Shown: piece after piece, positions 18,609 to 27,026 of the stretch | Layout: every line of letters begins with the position of its first letter | How positions within the stretch are numbered: the stretch's first letter is position 1 | Position numbers and translations under genes: made by a program | Notes under the pieces: model-generated | Told to the model about the DNA's origin: nothing | The model's database searches: none | The model's input: the letters and a program-made list of their open reading frames with translations, nothing else | Origin: Deltaproteobacteria bacterium | Lineage (GTDB): Bacteria; Desulfobacterota; Syntrophia; Syntrophales; UBA8958 | Length of the DNA: 50,345 bases | Reading direction: 5' to 3' | Assembly (NCBI GenBank): GCA_029561465.1 | Contig: JAKQIZ010000076.1 | Location: 1 to 50,345 of the forward strand

Positions 18609-19076
18609 TTATCGGTTGTCCTTGCCGTTTTTGTCCTCTTCCCCGGCGCCGGCCGCCGGGGGAAAGATATCGAAGAACGGCTTGAAGGGATTTATAGGGT
18701 TGATCGAGGAATAATCGATGCCCAAATCCAGCCACTTTTTGAACTGATTGTCCGTCACGGAACGGTAGGACAGGTAGTTTTTGAGGATCTGTTCCAGGTA
18801 TTGCTGAAAAAAGTCGTTGAGGATGTTTTCGCCGAACCGGATGAGGAGGTGCAGGAGGGGTACGGGGAGCAGAAAATTCTTTTTTCTCGATTCCTCAAGA
18901 ATCACCTGGGTGAGGATAAAGGCGGTAACGTCCTCCCCGGTTTTGGCGTCCAGGACCTGAACCTGATGGTCCGCGCGGATGGCCCGGGTTATGTCTTCGA
19001 GGTTGACATAACTGCTCTTGGCCGTATCGTAGAGGCGTCGGTTGCCGTATTTTTTATAGAGGAGCTTTTCTGCCAT
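18609..19076 (-). CDS. phaR: Polyhydroxyalkanoate synthesis regulator PhaR
   Basis: About 155 residues. The N-terminal 65 residues (LLYKKYGNRRLYDTAKSSYV onward) are the PHA accumulation regulator DNA-binding domain; LEDITRAIRADHQVQVLDAK and TGEDVTAFILTQVILEE continue it. The C-terminal part (LLHLLIRFGENILNDFFQQY) fits the PHA-binding segment. I chose ATG 19076, eight bases after AAGGA; the GTG six bases earlier is less likely. In other bacteria PhaR represses phasin and sometimes its own gene, and leaves DNA when polymer forms. Here it is divergent from the phasin unit, with palindromes in between that could be its sites. Confidence 0.95.
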   Translation of the reverse strand: MAEKLLYKKYGNRRLYDTAKSSYVNLEDITRAIRADHQVQVLDAKTGEDVTAFILTQVILEESRKKNFLLPVPLLHLLIRFGENILNDFFQQYLEQILKNYLSYRSVTDNQFKKWLDLGIDYSSINPINPFKPFFDIFPPAAGAGEEDKNGKDNR

Positions 19077-19246
19077 AAGCACTTTCCTTACATACAGGAT
19101 GTATTTAAGCCTTAGCAGGTGTCATGTTATAACGCAACAAAAAAAACTGTTTATGGGTGGAAAAGTGGTTAAGCGAAGGCCCTTGATTTGATAACAGCTC
19201 GATAGATAAAGTATAATTTTAGGACCGGCGGTGAATGCCCTGTTTG

Positions 19247-19276
19247 TTGCGGGCAAAAAATTATTTTGCAATGCAA
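19247..19276. promoter_or_regulatory. Candidate PhaR operator: two TTGC/GCAA palindromes
   Basis: TTGCGGGCAA (19247-19256) and TTGCAATGCAA (19266-19276) are each inverted repeats of TTGC and GCAA, with 2- and 3-base centres, and the second ends nine bases before the -35 box of the phasin promoter. Paracoccus PhaR binds CTGC-N(3-4)-GCAG, a similar layout. Position and symmetry are seen; the binding is inferred. Confidence 0.5.
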
Positions 19277-19285
19277 CATTTTTCC

Positions 19286-19313
19286 TTGACAAACAAAAAA
19301 GGAAGGCTATAAT
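19286..19313 (+). promoter_or_regulatory. Sigma70 promoter of the phasin/PHA synthase unit
   Basis: TTGACA (19286-19291) and TATAAT (19308-19313) both match the consensus perfectly with a 16-base spacer, 31 bases before the first phasin ATG. Such a promoter should be strong unless repressed, which fits phasins being abundant proteins and the adjacent palindromes. Confidence 0.85.
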
Positions 19314-19343
19314 AGCCCAAAAACAAACAGGAGGTATCAAAAA

Positions 19344-19643
19344 ATGGAACAGGGAAAGATAGCCAAGCAGATGATCGATTTTCACAAGGCCACCTTCGAC
19401 AACACCTTCAATGCCATGTCGATTTTACAGGAACAGACGGAGCGGATGGTGAACATGTTCATCGAACAGTCTCCCTGGGTGCCCGAAGAGGGAAAAAACG
19501 CCATTCAGGACTGGGTGAAGGCCTACAAGAAGGGACGTATGGATTTCAAGACATCCGCAGACGACAGCTTCAAGAAGGTGGAAGATTTCTTCGCCGGGTT
19601 CAACAAGCAGGCCAAGGAAACAAAGGTAAAAGCGGGCAAGTAG
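19344..19643 (+). CDS. Phasin-like granule protein 1
   Basis: 99 residues, helical and charged, no signal peptide. GGAGG lies nine bases before the ATG. It is a clear paralogue of the next gene: KIAKQMIDFHKATFDNTF against QISKQMFDFNKMAFERSF, and PEEGKNAIQDWVKAYKKGR against PEEGKKAMSEWVKTYKKGR. This pattern of short amphipathic helices beside PhaR and PHA synthase indicates a phasin, which coats granules; the function is inferred from context and amphipathicity. It is the first gene of the plus-strand PHA unit. Confidence 0.82.
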   Translation: MEQGKIAKQMIDFHKATFDNTFNAMSILQEQTERMVNMFIEQSPWVPEEGKNAIQDWVKAYKKGRMDFKTSADDSFKKVEDFFAGFNKQAKETKVKAGK

Positions 19644-19671
19644 CCTGAAATAATTAAAAGGAGGAATGAAT

Positions 19672-19938
19672 ATGGATCCGAAACAGATTTCCAAACAGAT
19701 GTTCGATTTCAATAAGATGGCCTTTGAGCGGTCCTTTGCGGCCATGGTGGTCATGCAGGATCAGGCGGAGAAGATGTTCAATATGTGGCTCGATCAGAAC
19801 AAGTGGTTCCCCGAGGAAGGGAAGAAGGCCATGTCGGAGTGGGTGAAGACCTACAAGAAGGGCCGGGAAGACTTCAAGTCCAAGGTTGAAGAGGGATACG
19901 ACAAGATCGAGCAATATCTGGCGCCGACGGAAAAATAG
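19672..19938 (+). CDS. Phasin-like granule protein 2
   Basis: About 88 residues, paralogous to the gene just upstream along its whole length, so the pair arose by tandem duplication. I chose ATG 19672, seven bases after GGAGG; ATG 19666 would be almost touching the ribosome binding site. No Cys, many Lys/Glu, long amphipathic helices. Likely a second phasin; small sequence differences (GSWVPEEG-type against KWFPEEG) may tune surface binding. It is cotranscribed with the synthase-like gene 40 bases downstream. Confidence 0.82.
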   Translation: MDPKQISKQMFDFNKMAFERSFAAMVVMQDQAEKMFNMWLDQNKWFPEEGKKAMSEWVKTYKKGREDFKSKVEEGYDKIEQYLAPTEK

Positions 19939-19977
19939 GGCGTGTAGATAAAATTGATTTGGTTGCAAGGAACAATT

Positions 19978-21543
19978 ATGATCTCCAAGTATCAACAACA
20001 GGTTTTGAAACGTGCCGCGTCTCTATATACGGACAGGTTAACCGAGACCCCCGAAAAAATGCTGGGCGTAGCCACGGATGTCCTCAAGGCCGGCCAGCTT
20101 TACGGACTGGGTGTCATGGCGTATTTCGCCGATTTCATGATTCCCTTCTGGACGGCGTGGCAGAGCTTCAACCGCCTGGAAAAGGAAAAGCTCCGCCGGA
20201 CTTTCTTTCTTCAGAGCGTGGCCGACTATTACGAATTGATGCAATTCAACCTTCAAATCGCCGAGCAGGGCATGCAGGGCACCGTAAACGGTTTGCGAGA
20301 TTTCTACCGGAAGGAAACCGCCCAGGCCCTCATGTCCCTGCTCAACAGCCTCTACGGTGAGAAAGAAGACGATGTAGGCAAATACGCCTCCCGACTGGTT
20401 CAACTCACCGACGGCGTCATCAACCGTTACCCCGAAGCAATCAAGAATATCGGCGGCGAATTCGGCTTCCACTTCGACGACGGCGGTTACATAAAGACGG
20501 CGGAGACGGACCGGTTCGTCCTGTATCAGGTCCTTCCCCGGGATAAAAGCATCACCCCCCGTAAGGATGGGAAACCGGTCATCATCATTCATCCCTATGT
20601 ACTGGGGCCGAATATCCTGGCCTTTCTTCCGGACGAGAAGAAGAGCTATGTCCATGCCTTTGCCGATCAGGGCATCCCCACCTACATCCGGATCCTGAAG
20701 GATATCCAGACAACGGAGGCGGTACAGATCATGACGGGGGAAGACGACGCCCTGGATACCAGCCGATTCTGTGAACTGCTGAAGGCAACCCACGGCCGTC
20801 CCGTGACTTTGAACGGTTTTTGTCAGGGCGGTTTTATGGCCCTTCTGGACATACTCTCCGGCGAACTCGATGGCCTCGTCGATGCCTTGATCACCTGTGT
20901 CGCTCCCATGGACGGCACCCGCAGCAGATCCCTGGTGGAATACATGCAGCACTTGCCGGATCGGTTCCGGGACTTGAATTATGCCATCAAGAAGCTGCCG
21001 AACGGCAACGGCATCGTGGACGGCAAGGTCATGAGCTGGGTCTATAAATTGAAGAGTATGGAGAAGGAGGCCCCCTTCGTCACTTTTTACCGGGACCTGA
21101 GCAACGTTGGCGGGGAAGGGATCAGCAAGACGGCGGCGGCGATGAACCACTGGCTGATCTATGACCGGATCGATCTGCCGGAGGGCATTACCAAACTGAG
21201 TTTCGATTCCTATACGATTCCGGTGACCGAAGACGGCACCCTGCCGGTAAAGCTCTTCGGCAGGACCCTAAATTTCAAGGGGATACAGGAAAAGGGCATT
21301 CCCTGGCTGCTCTGCTACGCGGAACGGGATGATCTTGTGGACAAGGACGCTGCCCTGGCGCCTGTGGATTTCATCGACGTGGAAGTAACACCTTTTCCCA
21401 AGGGGCACGGGGCGATCGCGACCTCCTGGTCCGATCCGCGTTCCGCCTGCGCCCTCCACACCCGGTTCGGCAATGGTTGCCGGGGACCCGTGCGATTCCA
21501 GCTCGATCTGGAGGAAGGGAAGACAACGAACAATGGATCGTAA
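19978..21543 (+). CDS. Atypical PhaC-like polyhydroxyalkanoate synthase
   Basis: About 521 residues from ATG 19978 (AAGGA six bases upstream). The alpha/beta-hydrolase core carries the synthase form of the nucleophile elbow, with Cys in place of Ser: NGFCQGG (Cys about 282). A catalytic Asp candidate is in CYAERDDLVD (451/452) and the His in FPKGHGAIATSW (477). The first 180 residues are a helical extension not found in class III PhaC. The central HPYVLGPNILAFLPDEKKSY resembles PhaC-type cap regions. It is unlike the class III synthase at 23807 in length and motifs, so the island encodes two synthase types. Polymerase activity is inferred; a depolymerase or acyltransferase role is possible. 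Confidence 0.8.
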   Translation: MISKYQQQVLKRAASLYTDRLTETPEKMLGVATDVLKAGQLYGLGVMAYFADFMIPFWTAWQSFNRLEKEKLRRTFFLQSVADYYELMQFNLQIAEQGMQGTVNGLRDFYRKETAQALMSLLNSLYGEKEDDVGKYASRLVQLTDGVINRYPEAIKNIGGEFGFHFDDGGYIKTAETDRFVLYQVLPRDKSITPRKDGKPVIIIHPYVLGPNILAFLPDEKKSYVHAFADQGIPTYIRILKDIQTTEAVQIMTGEDDALDTSRFCELLKATHGRPVTLNGFCQGGFMALLDILSGELDGLVDALITCVAPMDGTRSRSLVEYMQHLPDRFRDLNYAIKKLPNGNGIVDGKVMSWVYKLKSMEKEAPFVTFYRDLSNVGGEGISKTAAAMNHWLIYDRIDLPEGITKLSFDSYTIPVTEDGTLPVKLFGRTLNFKGIQEKGIPWLLCYAERDDLVDKDAALAPVDFIDVEVTPFPKGHGAIATSWSDPRSACALHTRFGNGCRGPVRFQLDLEEGKTTNNGS

Positions 21544-22045
21544 TTTCTACGAGTTTTGGGGACAGATGTTTCTGAATTTGGCCAAGGGGCAGAAGCAGAT
21601 CGAGGATTTTCGTAAATGGTTCGGCCAGGGGCTGATGGGTTATGAGTCCATGAATGCGATGTTCCGCAAGGCATACGGACTGGACCGGATCGAAGAAGAA
21701 TCGCCGGATTATGCGGAAATCTGGAAGAAGTCGGTGGAGACCTTTCAGAAATCCTTTCGGGAGGGCCTATCCCTGATGGAGGTGGTTCCCAAAGGAGAAT
21801 ATGAAAAACTCGCGCAAAAGTGCGCCGCTCTGGAAAAAACCGTGGCGGAGCAGGAGGAGACGATTCGTACCCTGAAGCGTCTCCTCACCGAAGAGGCGAG
21901 CGGCGCTCCCGCCGCCGCCCTCGAGGATCTCCAGGGGCTGCTCAGAGATCAACAGACCCAGTTTCAGGAACTGGTGAAAAACATGACGCTCCTGTTCGAA
22001 AAGGAGCCGGTGGTCACCCGGGGGACCAAGAAGAAGGGGCACTGA
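21533..22045 (+). CDS. Coiled-coil partner of the atypical synthase (PhaE/phasin-like)
   Basis: About 170 residues from ATG 21533, which overlaps the synthase stop. The first half (FYEFWGQMFLNLAKGQKQIE, then DFRKWFGQGL) is helical with a phasin-like flavour and the second half has clear heptads (EYEKLAQKCAALEKTVAEQE, then LEDLQGLLRDQQTQFQELVK). The C-terminus is basic (TRGTKKKGH). The overlap with PhaC argues for an obligate partner, by analogy with PhaE of class III synthases, but there is no sequence similarity that I can see to the PhaE at 25130. The function is inferred from position. Confidence 0.7.
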   Translation: MDRNFYEFWGQMFLNLAKGQKQIEDFRKWFGQGLMGYESMNAMFRKAYGLDRIEEESPDYAEIWKKSVETFQKSFREGLSLMEVVPKGEYEKLAQKCAALEKTVAEQEETIRTLKRLLTEEASGAPAAALEDLQGLLRDQQTQFQELVKNMTLLFEKEPVVTRGTKKKGH

Positions 22046-22231
22046 CTCCCCGCCGTTTTCCCCGTCACGTTCGGTCCATACTGTTTCCTAACTCGGAACG
22101 AATCAATCATCCGGCTGCATTCCCTGTTGCCGGATCGATATTATCTTCGCGATGCGAGTTTTGCTACCTGATAAGGCGCCCTATGGGGCGTGGATCGCTC
22201 TTCAATTCCGGTGGTTCATCATGTGGCGGTT

Positions 22232-22651
22232 TCAGGCCTTGGGAGGGCTTACGAGCGCCTCGCCGTCCAGGACGACGGTTCCCTCCTGATTCCGGCAGGT
22301 GGTTTGGAGTCGGAGCCTGTTTTTCTCCGTGATTACCTCCACGACCTCTACCCGCGCGGTGATCGTGTCCCCCATGCGGACCGGGGCGAGAAATTTCAAG
22401 GACTGGCTCATATAGATCGTTCCCGGACCGGGGAGTTGCATACCCAGGATGGCCGAGATGAAGCCCGCCGTCAATATCCCGTGGACGATGCGACCCTTGA
22501 AAAACGTCCCGGCGGCATAGGTCTCGTTGATATGGGCCGGATTCAAATCCCCCGTGATCCCGGCGTAGAGATAGACGTCCGTTTCCGTGACGGTCTTGGT
22601 AAACTCCGCCGCGTCCCCCACCTTTATCGTATCAATGGTTCGTCCCTTCAT
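22232..22651 (-). CDS. phaJ: (R)-specific enoyl-CoA hydratase, MaoC family (PhaJ)
   Basis: About 139 residues from ATG 22651, preceded by GGAGGAAAGG; the frame is open 23 codons further but without family similarity. It has the hotdog-fold hydratase motif with catalytic Asp and His (YAGITGDLNPAHINETYA, D35 and H40) and the FKGRIVHGILTAGFISAILG helix. PhaJ hydrates trans-2-enoyl-CoA to (R)-3-hydroxyacyl-CoA, feeding beta-oxidation intermediates into PHA. It is the last gene of the phaE-phaC-GAF-phaJ set, and is convergent with the plus-strand unit. Confidence 0.9.
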   Translation of the reverse strand: MKGRTIDTIKVGDAAEFTKTVTETDVYLYAGITGDLNPAHINETYAAGTFFKGRIVHGILTAGFISAILGMQLPGPGTIYMSQSLKFLAPVRMGDTITARVEVVEVITEKNRLRLQTTCRNQEGTVVLDGEALVSPPKA

Positions 22652-22741
22652 CTTCCTTTCCTCCCGTCTCGATTGTTTACCCGGCGGCGGACTTTCGCCC
22701 CCGCCGTTCCGCATGAACATCGGGCACTTTCCTCCCGGCGG

Positions 22742-23791
22742 TTAAAACCAGCATTTGTGGGTCCAGGTCGCCTCTTTCATGTCCCTCAGATCGTTCTGCA
22801 ACATGAGATACATGCTGGCATTATGGATGGCCAGCCCCCCCTGATAGGCCAGAGCGGTAACGAGTCCGATCTCGTCCTCCGTGAATTCCCGCTTCTTGTC
22901 GCAGTAAAGACGCAGAACCCCGATGACCTCGTTCTTGGCCTTGATCGGTACGCAGAGGATGGAGACGATCCCCTCCTCTTTCTTTTCCTTCTTGTATTGC
23001 ACCCCCTTGTCCGTATAGGCATCGGTAATGGCCACCGGTTTGCCGTTGAGGGCTTCAGCGATGCTCTTCTCGGCAGAAATAGGACCTTTTTTCAAATACT
23101 TGTCGCTCAAACCATAGCTCGCCACCAGTTGCAGCACCGTTCTTTCGTCGTTGAGGAGACGGATCGAGGCCGCTTTTACCCGCAGGGCCTTGGCCACTTC
23201 CTCGGTGAGGGTTTGCAGAATCGTCTTGATATCCAGACTGGCGGCGATATCGGCGGCGAGGTTCAGGAAGAGTTTCGTGTTGTCCCGCAGTTGATCGACA
23301 AGTTTCTTGATCTGGATGGCCCAGCCGCCCTGGCCGGCCAGGAGTTGCAGGAATTCAATCTCGTCTCTGGTGAATTCCCTGATTTTTGATGTGTAAAGAG
23401 TCAGGATGGCAATGAGTTCACCTTTGACCATGGCAGGAACGACGATAATGGAACCGATGCCTTCCGCTTTCTTGCCCTCCCGGTTTTCCAGGCGGATGTC
23501 CGTCGTGGCATCCTTGTAGTAGATGAAGCCATCCTGCTTCAGAATGGGGATGATCTTTTCGGCGTGTCCGTAACCGGCATGGAGATAGTCGGCGGACAGG
23601 CCACGCTGGGCGACGGCCTTGAAGATTTCCCGTCCCTCATCCGCCAAAAAGAGGCTGGCCGCCTTTGCCTTCATGGACCCAATGGCGCTGTCCACGATCA
23701 ACTGCAACAGGGCGTCCATATCGGTGCTGGTGCCAAAGGCGTCACTGACTTTGATGAACGTCTTTAAATAACTGGTCTGCTTTTCCGGCAT
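22742..23791 (-). CDS. Double GAF-domain sensor protein
   Basis: 349 residues with two tandem GAF domains: about 20-165 (MDALLQLIVDSAIGSMKAKA, then SIIVVPAMVKGELIAILTLY) and about 185-335 (IKTILQTLTEEVAKALRVKA, then SILCVPIKAKNEVIGVLRLY). The halves align with each other, including KREFTEDEIGLVTALAYQGG against REFTRDEIEFLQLLAGQGG. No kinase, cyclase, HD or DNA-binding domain follows. No membrane segment. It lies 15 bases after phaC and before phaJ, so it may sense a small molecule or redox state for PHA metabolism. The ligand is not predictable from sequence. Confidence 0.85.
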   Translation of the reverse strand: MPEKQTSYLKTFIKVSDAFGTSTDMDALLQLIVDSAIGSMKAKAASLFLADEGREIFKAVAQRGLSADYLHAGYGHAEKIIPILKQDGFIYYKDATTDIRLENREGKKAEGIGSIIVVPAMVKGELIAILTLYTSKIREFTRDEIEFLQLLAGQGGWAIQIKKLVDQLRDNTKLFLNLAADIAASLDIKTILQTLTEEVAKALRVKAASIRLLNDERTVLQLVASYGLSDKYLKKGPISAEKSIAEALNGKPVAITDAYTDKGVQYKKEKKEEGIVSILCVPIKAKNEVIGVLRLYCDKKREFTEDEIGLVTALAYQGGLAIHNASMYLMLQNDLRDMKEATWTHKCWF

Positions 23792-23806
23792 TTTCCTTTC
23801 CCCCCT

Positions 23807-25105
23807 TTAAATCGTATCCTGGATGATTTGTGTTAGCGATGGTTTGACGGTCTGCCTTTTCGCCGCTGATTGTTTTCTCCCCGACGCGCGGGCGACCCTC
23901 TTCGCCCTTGGCCTCGGACCGGCTTTGTCTTTCTCATCGGCCTTTCCTGCCGCGACGGCAAGGGCGTCCATGACCGGTTGCGCCGTTGCGGCCGTATCCA
24001 CAGTGTAGGCCGCCGGGAATTTTGCTTCCCCGTCCCGTTCCCGAAGCCACCGGACGATCTTGGGGGCAAATTCCCGCTGGCACTTGGAGCTTACGTAGAT
24101 GCCGATATGTCCCGTGTCCAGGGTAATATCCTCCGTATCGGTGCTGCCGACACATTTGGTAAGCATGCCGCATGCCTCCGGGGGAACGAGATGGTCGTAC
24201 ATTCCATAAAAGTTGAGGAGCGGCATGGTGATGTTCTTCAAATCGACGTGCCGGCCGCCGATTTCGAGCTTATTCTGGATCAGGAGGTTCTTCTTGTAGA
24301 AGTCGGAGGCAAACTGGCGGAAGGTCTCGCCGGGAACATCGGGGCTATCGAAGATCCATTTTTCCATCCGGACGAAGTTTTCCACAAAGGACTTGCTTCC
24401 CATGTTTTCGAAGAAGCCCACATATTTATCGATCATCAACCGGGCCGGATTCAGGAGTAGGAAACCGATGTTCATCACGTCTCCGGGCAGATTGCCGAAG
24501 GCGTTGATCATTTTGTCCGTGTCGATGGCCCGCATCCAGATGTGCAGCAGCCCCTTGTCCGTATCGAAGTTCGTCGGCGTAACGGTGGTGATGAGATTTT
24601 TGATCTTCTCCGGATGGAGGGCGGAGTAAATGACGCAAAACGTGCCGCCCATGCAGATGCCCATGAGATTGATCTTGGGAGCGCCCGTTTCCTCCCGGAT
24701 GAACTCGACGATATTGTCCATGTAGCCGTTGACATGGTCGTCGATGGTGAGAAAACGGTCCTTCCTGGTCGGGTAACCCCAGTCGATCATGTAGAGGTCG
24801 ACGCCGCTGTTGAGGAAGGTCTGGACAACGCTCCGATCCGGCTGGAGATCCAGCATCGTCTCCCGGTTGATGAGGGCGTACGTTACCAGCAGGGGCGTCT
24901 TCATGGTAATCTCCCCGGGGGTGCGGTAGTGCTTCAGCTTGACCCGGTCCTCTTCGTAAACCACATCGTAGGGAGTCATGGCCAAGTTGGATTCCAGTGG
25001 GCCCAGGAGGACCTCCGACGCTTTGGTGACTGTTTCCTGCGCCTTTTCCGCCTCCGAGGCGATATTGGCTAAAATGAGATCCAGGGATATCTTGGGTTGT
25101 TCCAT
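23807..25105 (-). CDS. phaC: Class III PHA synthase catalytic subunit PhaC
   Basis: About 432 residues from ATG 25105, which has an ideal AAGGAGGTGA eight bases upstream. The nucleophile elbow is GICMGG (Cys 151); the other triad members are Asp 304 (YGMYDHLVPPE) and His 333 (DTGHIGIYVS). Other class III marks are ALINRETMLDLQPDRSVVQ and DLYMIDWGYPTRKDRFLTID. It polymerises (R)-3-hydroxyacyl-CoA with the PhaE subunit encoded just upstream. The last 55 residues are a Lys/Arg/Ala-rich tail (KADEKDKAGPRPRAKRVARA and beyond) not usual for class III enzymes, maybe contacting the granule, DNA or PhaE. Confidence 0.96.
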   Translation of the reverse strand: MEQPKISLDLILANIASEAEKAQETVTKASEVLLGPLESNLAMTPYDVVYEEDRVKLKHYRTPGEITMKTPLLVTYALINRETMLDLQPDRSVVQTFLNSGVDLYMIDWGYPTRKDRFLTIDDHVNGYMDNIVEFIREETGAPKINLMGICMGGTFCVIYSALHPEKIKNLITTVTPTNFDTDKGLLHIWMRAIDTDKMINAFGNLPGDVMNIGFLLLNPARLMIDKYVGFFENMGSKSFVENFVRMEKWIFDSPDVPGETFRQFASDFYKKNLLIQNKLEIGGRHVDLKNITMPLLNFYGMYDHLVPPEACGMLTKCVGSTDTEDITLDTGHIGIYVSSKCQREFAPKIVRWLRERDGEAKFPAAYTVDTAATAQPVMDALAVAAGKADEKDKAGPRPRAKRVARASGRKQSAAKRQTVKPSLTQIIQDTI

Positions 25106-25129
25106 TGTCGTCACCTCCTTCAATAGGGG

Positions 25130-26038
25130 TTATTTCTTTTCTTTACTTTTTGCGCCCAGTTCCTTTTCGAGAACCCGCACGCGTTTCTTCAGCAGGTAGA
25201 GATCCTTGTAGATGTTGTCCATATCCCGGTTGGTGGGCACGGGTAGGGACTGGAGGAGATCCTGCAAGACCTCGTTTTTGGCGTTCGCGAAGTTTTCCAC
25301 CTGGTCGAGCATCTCCCGGAAAGCCGCCAGGTATTCCGGGGATTTGAAGAGGTTCATGTAATGCCCTTCGAGGATCTTTACCCAAAGATTGTAATACTCT
25401 TTGGCCTTTTCCGGCACCTTTCCCTCCTTGGATAGCTCTTCCACCTGGTCCTGGAGGACCTGCATGGATTTTTCCATCGGCAGATAGAGGAGGTAGAAGA
25501 ACTCCGACAGGGCGGCCTGGAGGATGTTCGCCTGATCCGCCAGGCGATTCATCCGTTCCTGATAATACCGGGTCAATCCCAATTGCGGGATCTGGAAATA
25601 TTGGCGAAATTCCTCCTCGTATATTTCCCTCCAGAGCTTGAAGACGTCCTGATCCAGGTTCTCGAACTGGTAGGCCTCGGTTTTCTGGCCGATCTTGCCG
25701 GCCTTTTCCATGGCCTGCTTCTGGATCTTCGCCGACGCCTCCCACGACGCCCGGACAATCTTCAGGATGAATTCCGGCATGGTGTTGAGCCCTTTGAGTA
25801 CGGCATCGGCAACTTGCGGATCGTTGAACGTCGTCGAGACGGACTGCATCCTTTTCAGGGCCGCTTCCATTGATTCGGCGTAACGGTTCTTGATTCCCTC
25901 CCCGACTTCGGATACCTTGAAGGCGGGTGCGGCGGTGGGGACGGCCTTGAGCATGGACGTCCAGAAGTCCGTGGAGGCCTTCATCCAGTCCTGCATCACG
26001 GCGTCGAGATTGATCTGGTCCGACTTTTTCTCTTCCAT
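25130..26038 (-). CDS. phaE: Class III PHA synthase subunit PhaE
   Basis: About 302 residues from ATG 26038 (GAGG eight bases upstream; a GTG at 26047 is the alternative). The protein is almost all helical and shows PhaE marks: FWTSMLKAVPTAAPAFKVSE, WREIYEEEFRQYFQIPQLGL, then EFFYLLYLPMEKSMQVLQDQ, and a C-terminal coiled coil (MDNIYKDLYLLKKRVRVLEK). PhaE has no catalytic residues; it forms the active complex with PhaC, encoded 24 bases downstream. First gene of phaE-phaC-GAF-phaJ. A sigma70-type promoter stands about 85 bases upstream. Confidence 0.93.
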   Translation of the reverse strand: MEEKKSDQINLDAVMQDWMKASTDFWTSMLKAVPTAAPAFKVSEVGEGIKNRYAESMEAALKRMQSVSTTFNDPQVADAVLKGLNTMPEFILKIVRASWEASAKIQKQAMEKAGKIGQKTEAYQFENLDQDVFKLWREIYEEEFRQYFQIPQLGLTRYYQERMNRLADQANILQAALSEFFYLLYLPMEKSMQVLQDQVEELSKEGKVPEKAKEYYNLWVKILEGHYMNLFKSPEYLAAFREMLDQVENFANAKNEVLQDLLQSLPVPTNRDMDNIYKDLYLLKKRVRVLEKELGAKSKEKK

Positions 26039-26120
26039 ATTGGACACCTCAAAAAATAAAGAAAGCTGATAAGGCTGTCGCCTGTTAATAATCGGGGGGT
26101 ATGATTGAAAGCTGTACCCT

Positions 26121-26150
26121 ATAATATGATAAAAAAGCCTCCAGTGTCAA
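26121..26150 (-). promoter_or_regulatory. Sigma70-type promoter of phaE-phaC operon
   Basis: On the minus strand TTGACA (26150-26145) and TATTAT (26126-26121) are 18 bases apart, about 80 bases upstream of the phaE start. There is no TTGC/GCAA palindrome beside it, unlike the phasin promoter. Confidence 0.6.
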
Positions 26151-26258
26151 TAGTGGTTAATTCTAATGAACGGCGGTTTTCCTACTTTTTTAAGCTGGCA
26201 TCCTGTTTTGTATTGTATCGGTCAAGGATGCGAAGATACCGGCGTCCCTGACGCCGTT

Positions 26259-26738
26259 TCAATCCTGAAGCAGCTCCGCCCAGGGCAGCGCGGGAAAGGT
26301 GTTATGGAGGGAGTGGTCGTCTTCCACGAGGTGGTAGCGGAGATCGGAAAAGACGGCTTCCGCCACTGGCCACACTTCGTTCGTGGGGACCACGTCGTCC
26401 TGATCTCCGTGATAGAGATGGACGGGAATGGTTAAGGCGTGACTCGTATAGGGGGTAAATTCCTCTAGATTGATGGCCGGGGCCAGGAGGATCAAGCGGC
26501 GAACCCGCTCCGGATGGCGGCAGGCGTAAATAGCCGCCATAAGCCCCCCGTAACTGGAGCCCACAAGAATCAGGTCCTCCTTCACTGCCAATACCGCTTC
26601 CAGCTTCGTCATTCGCTCTTCGAGCGAACCGGTGTAATCCTCGATGATCATCCCGGGGTACGATTCCCGGAAATAGACCCCTTTTGTACCCTGACTGGTG
26701 CTTTCCAGCCCGTGAATGAAAACCCTCGTTGCCGCCAT
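26259..26738 (-). CDS. Small alpha/beta hydrolase (esterase-like)
   Basis: About 159 residues from ATG 26738, which has GGAGG six bases upstream; the frame is open another 75 codons upstream but without similarity. It begins at once with the oxyanion strand RVFIHGLESTSQG. The nucleophile is Ser in LVGSSYGGLMA, with Asp in YHGDQDDVVP and His in VEDDHSLHN near the C-terminus. It resembles the small YqiA/UPF0227-like or dienelactone-hydrolase-like esterases. The substrate is unknown. It is a single gene, divergent from the DUF1015 gene and next to the PHA operon, but a polymer-degrading role is only a guess. Confidence 0.85.
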   Translation of the reverse strand: MAATRVFIHGLESTSQGTKGVYFRESYPGMIIEDYTGSLEERMTKLEAVLAVKEDLILVGSSYGGLMAAIYACRHPERVRRLILLAPAINLEEFTPYTSHALTIPVHLYHGDQDDVVPTNEVWPVAEAVFSDLRYHLVEDDHSLHNTFPALPWAELLQD

Positions 26739-27026
26739 GACCTGCCTCCCTGTTTTCAGCCCGACGCCTGTCCGCTCCGGGCCACGGATTCTTTGCCGTT
26801 CCCATATCATCTTTGCCGTCAAACGGGAATAGCTACTTGTGGCGATTCCGGACCGATTCCGGACCTGACGCGGGATTGGAGCCGGCGCCAATAGCGACGT
26901 ATGTAATCGAGGACATTGTGCCGCCGGGACAAAGATTTCCGGGTTCGGTATCCCTTCCCTCACGTTGCTTTCGGATAACGAGTGTGGTAGAAATCCCGGA
27001 GCGAAAACATTGGAAAGGTTTCATTC

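Noticed and set aside
21430-21543. A frameshift at the end of the atypical synthase (Cys/Arg-rich final 35 residues)
   Set aside because: The frame stays open to a stop that overlaps the partner gene start neatly, so I treat the end as real though unlike PhaC.
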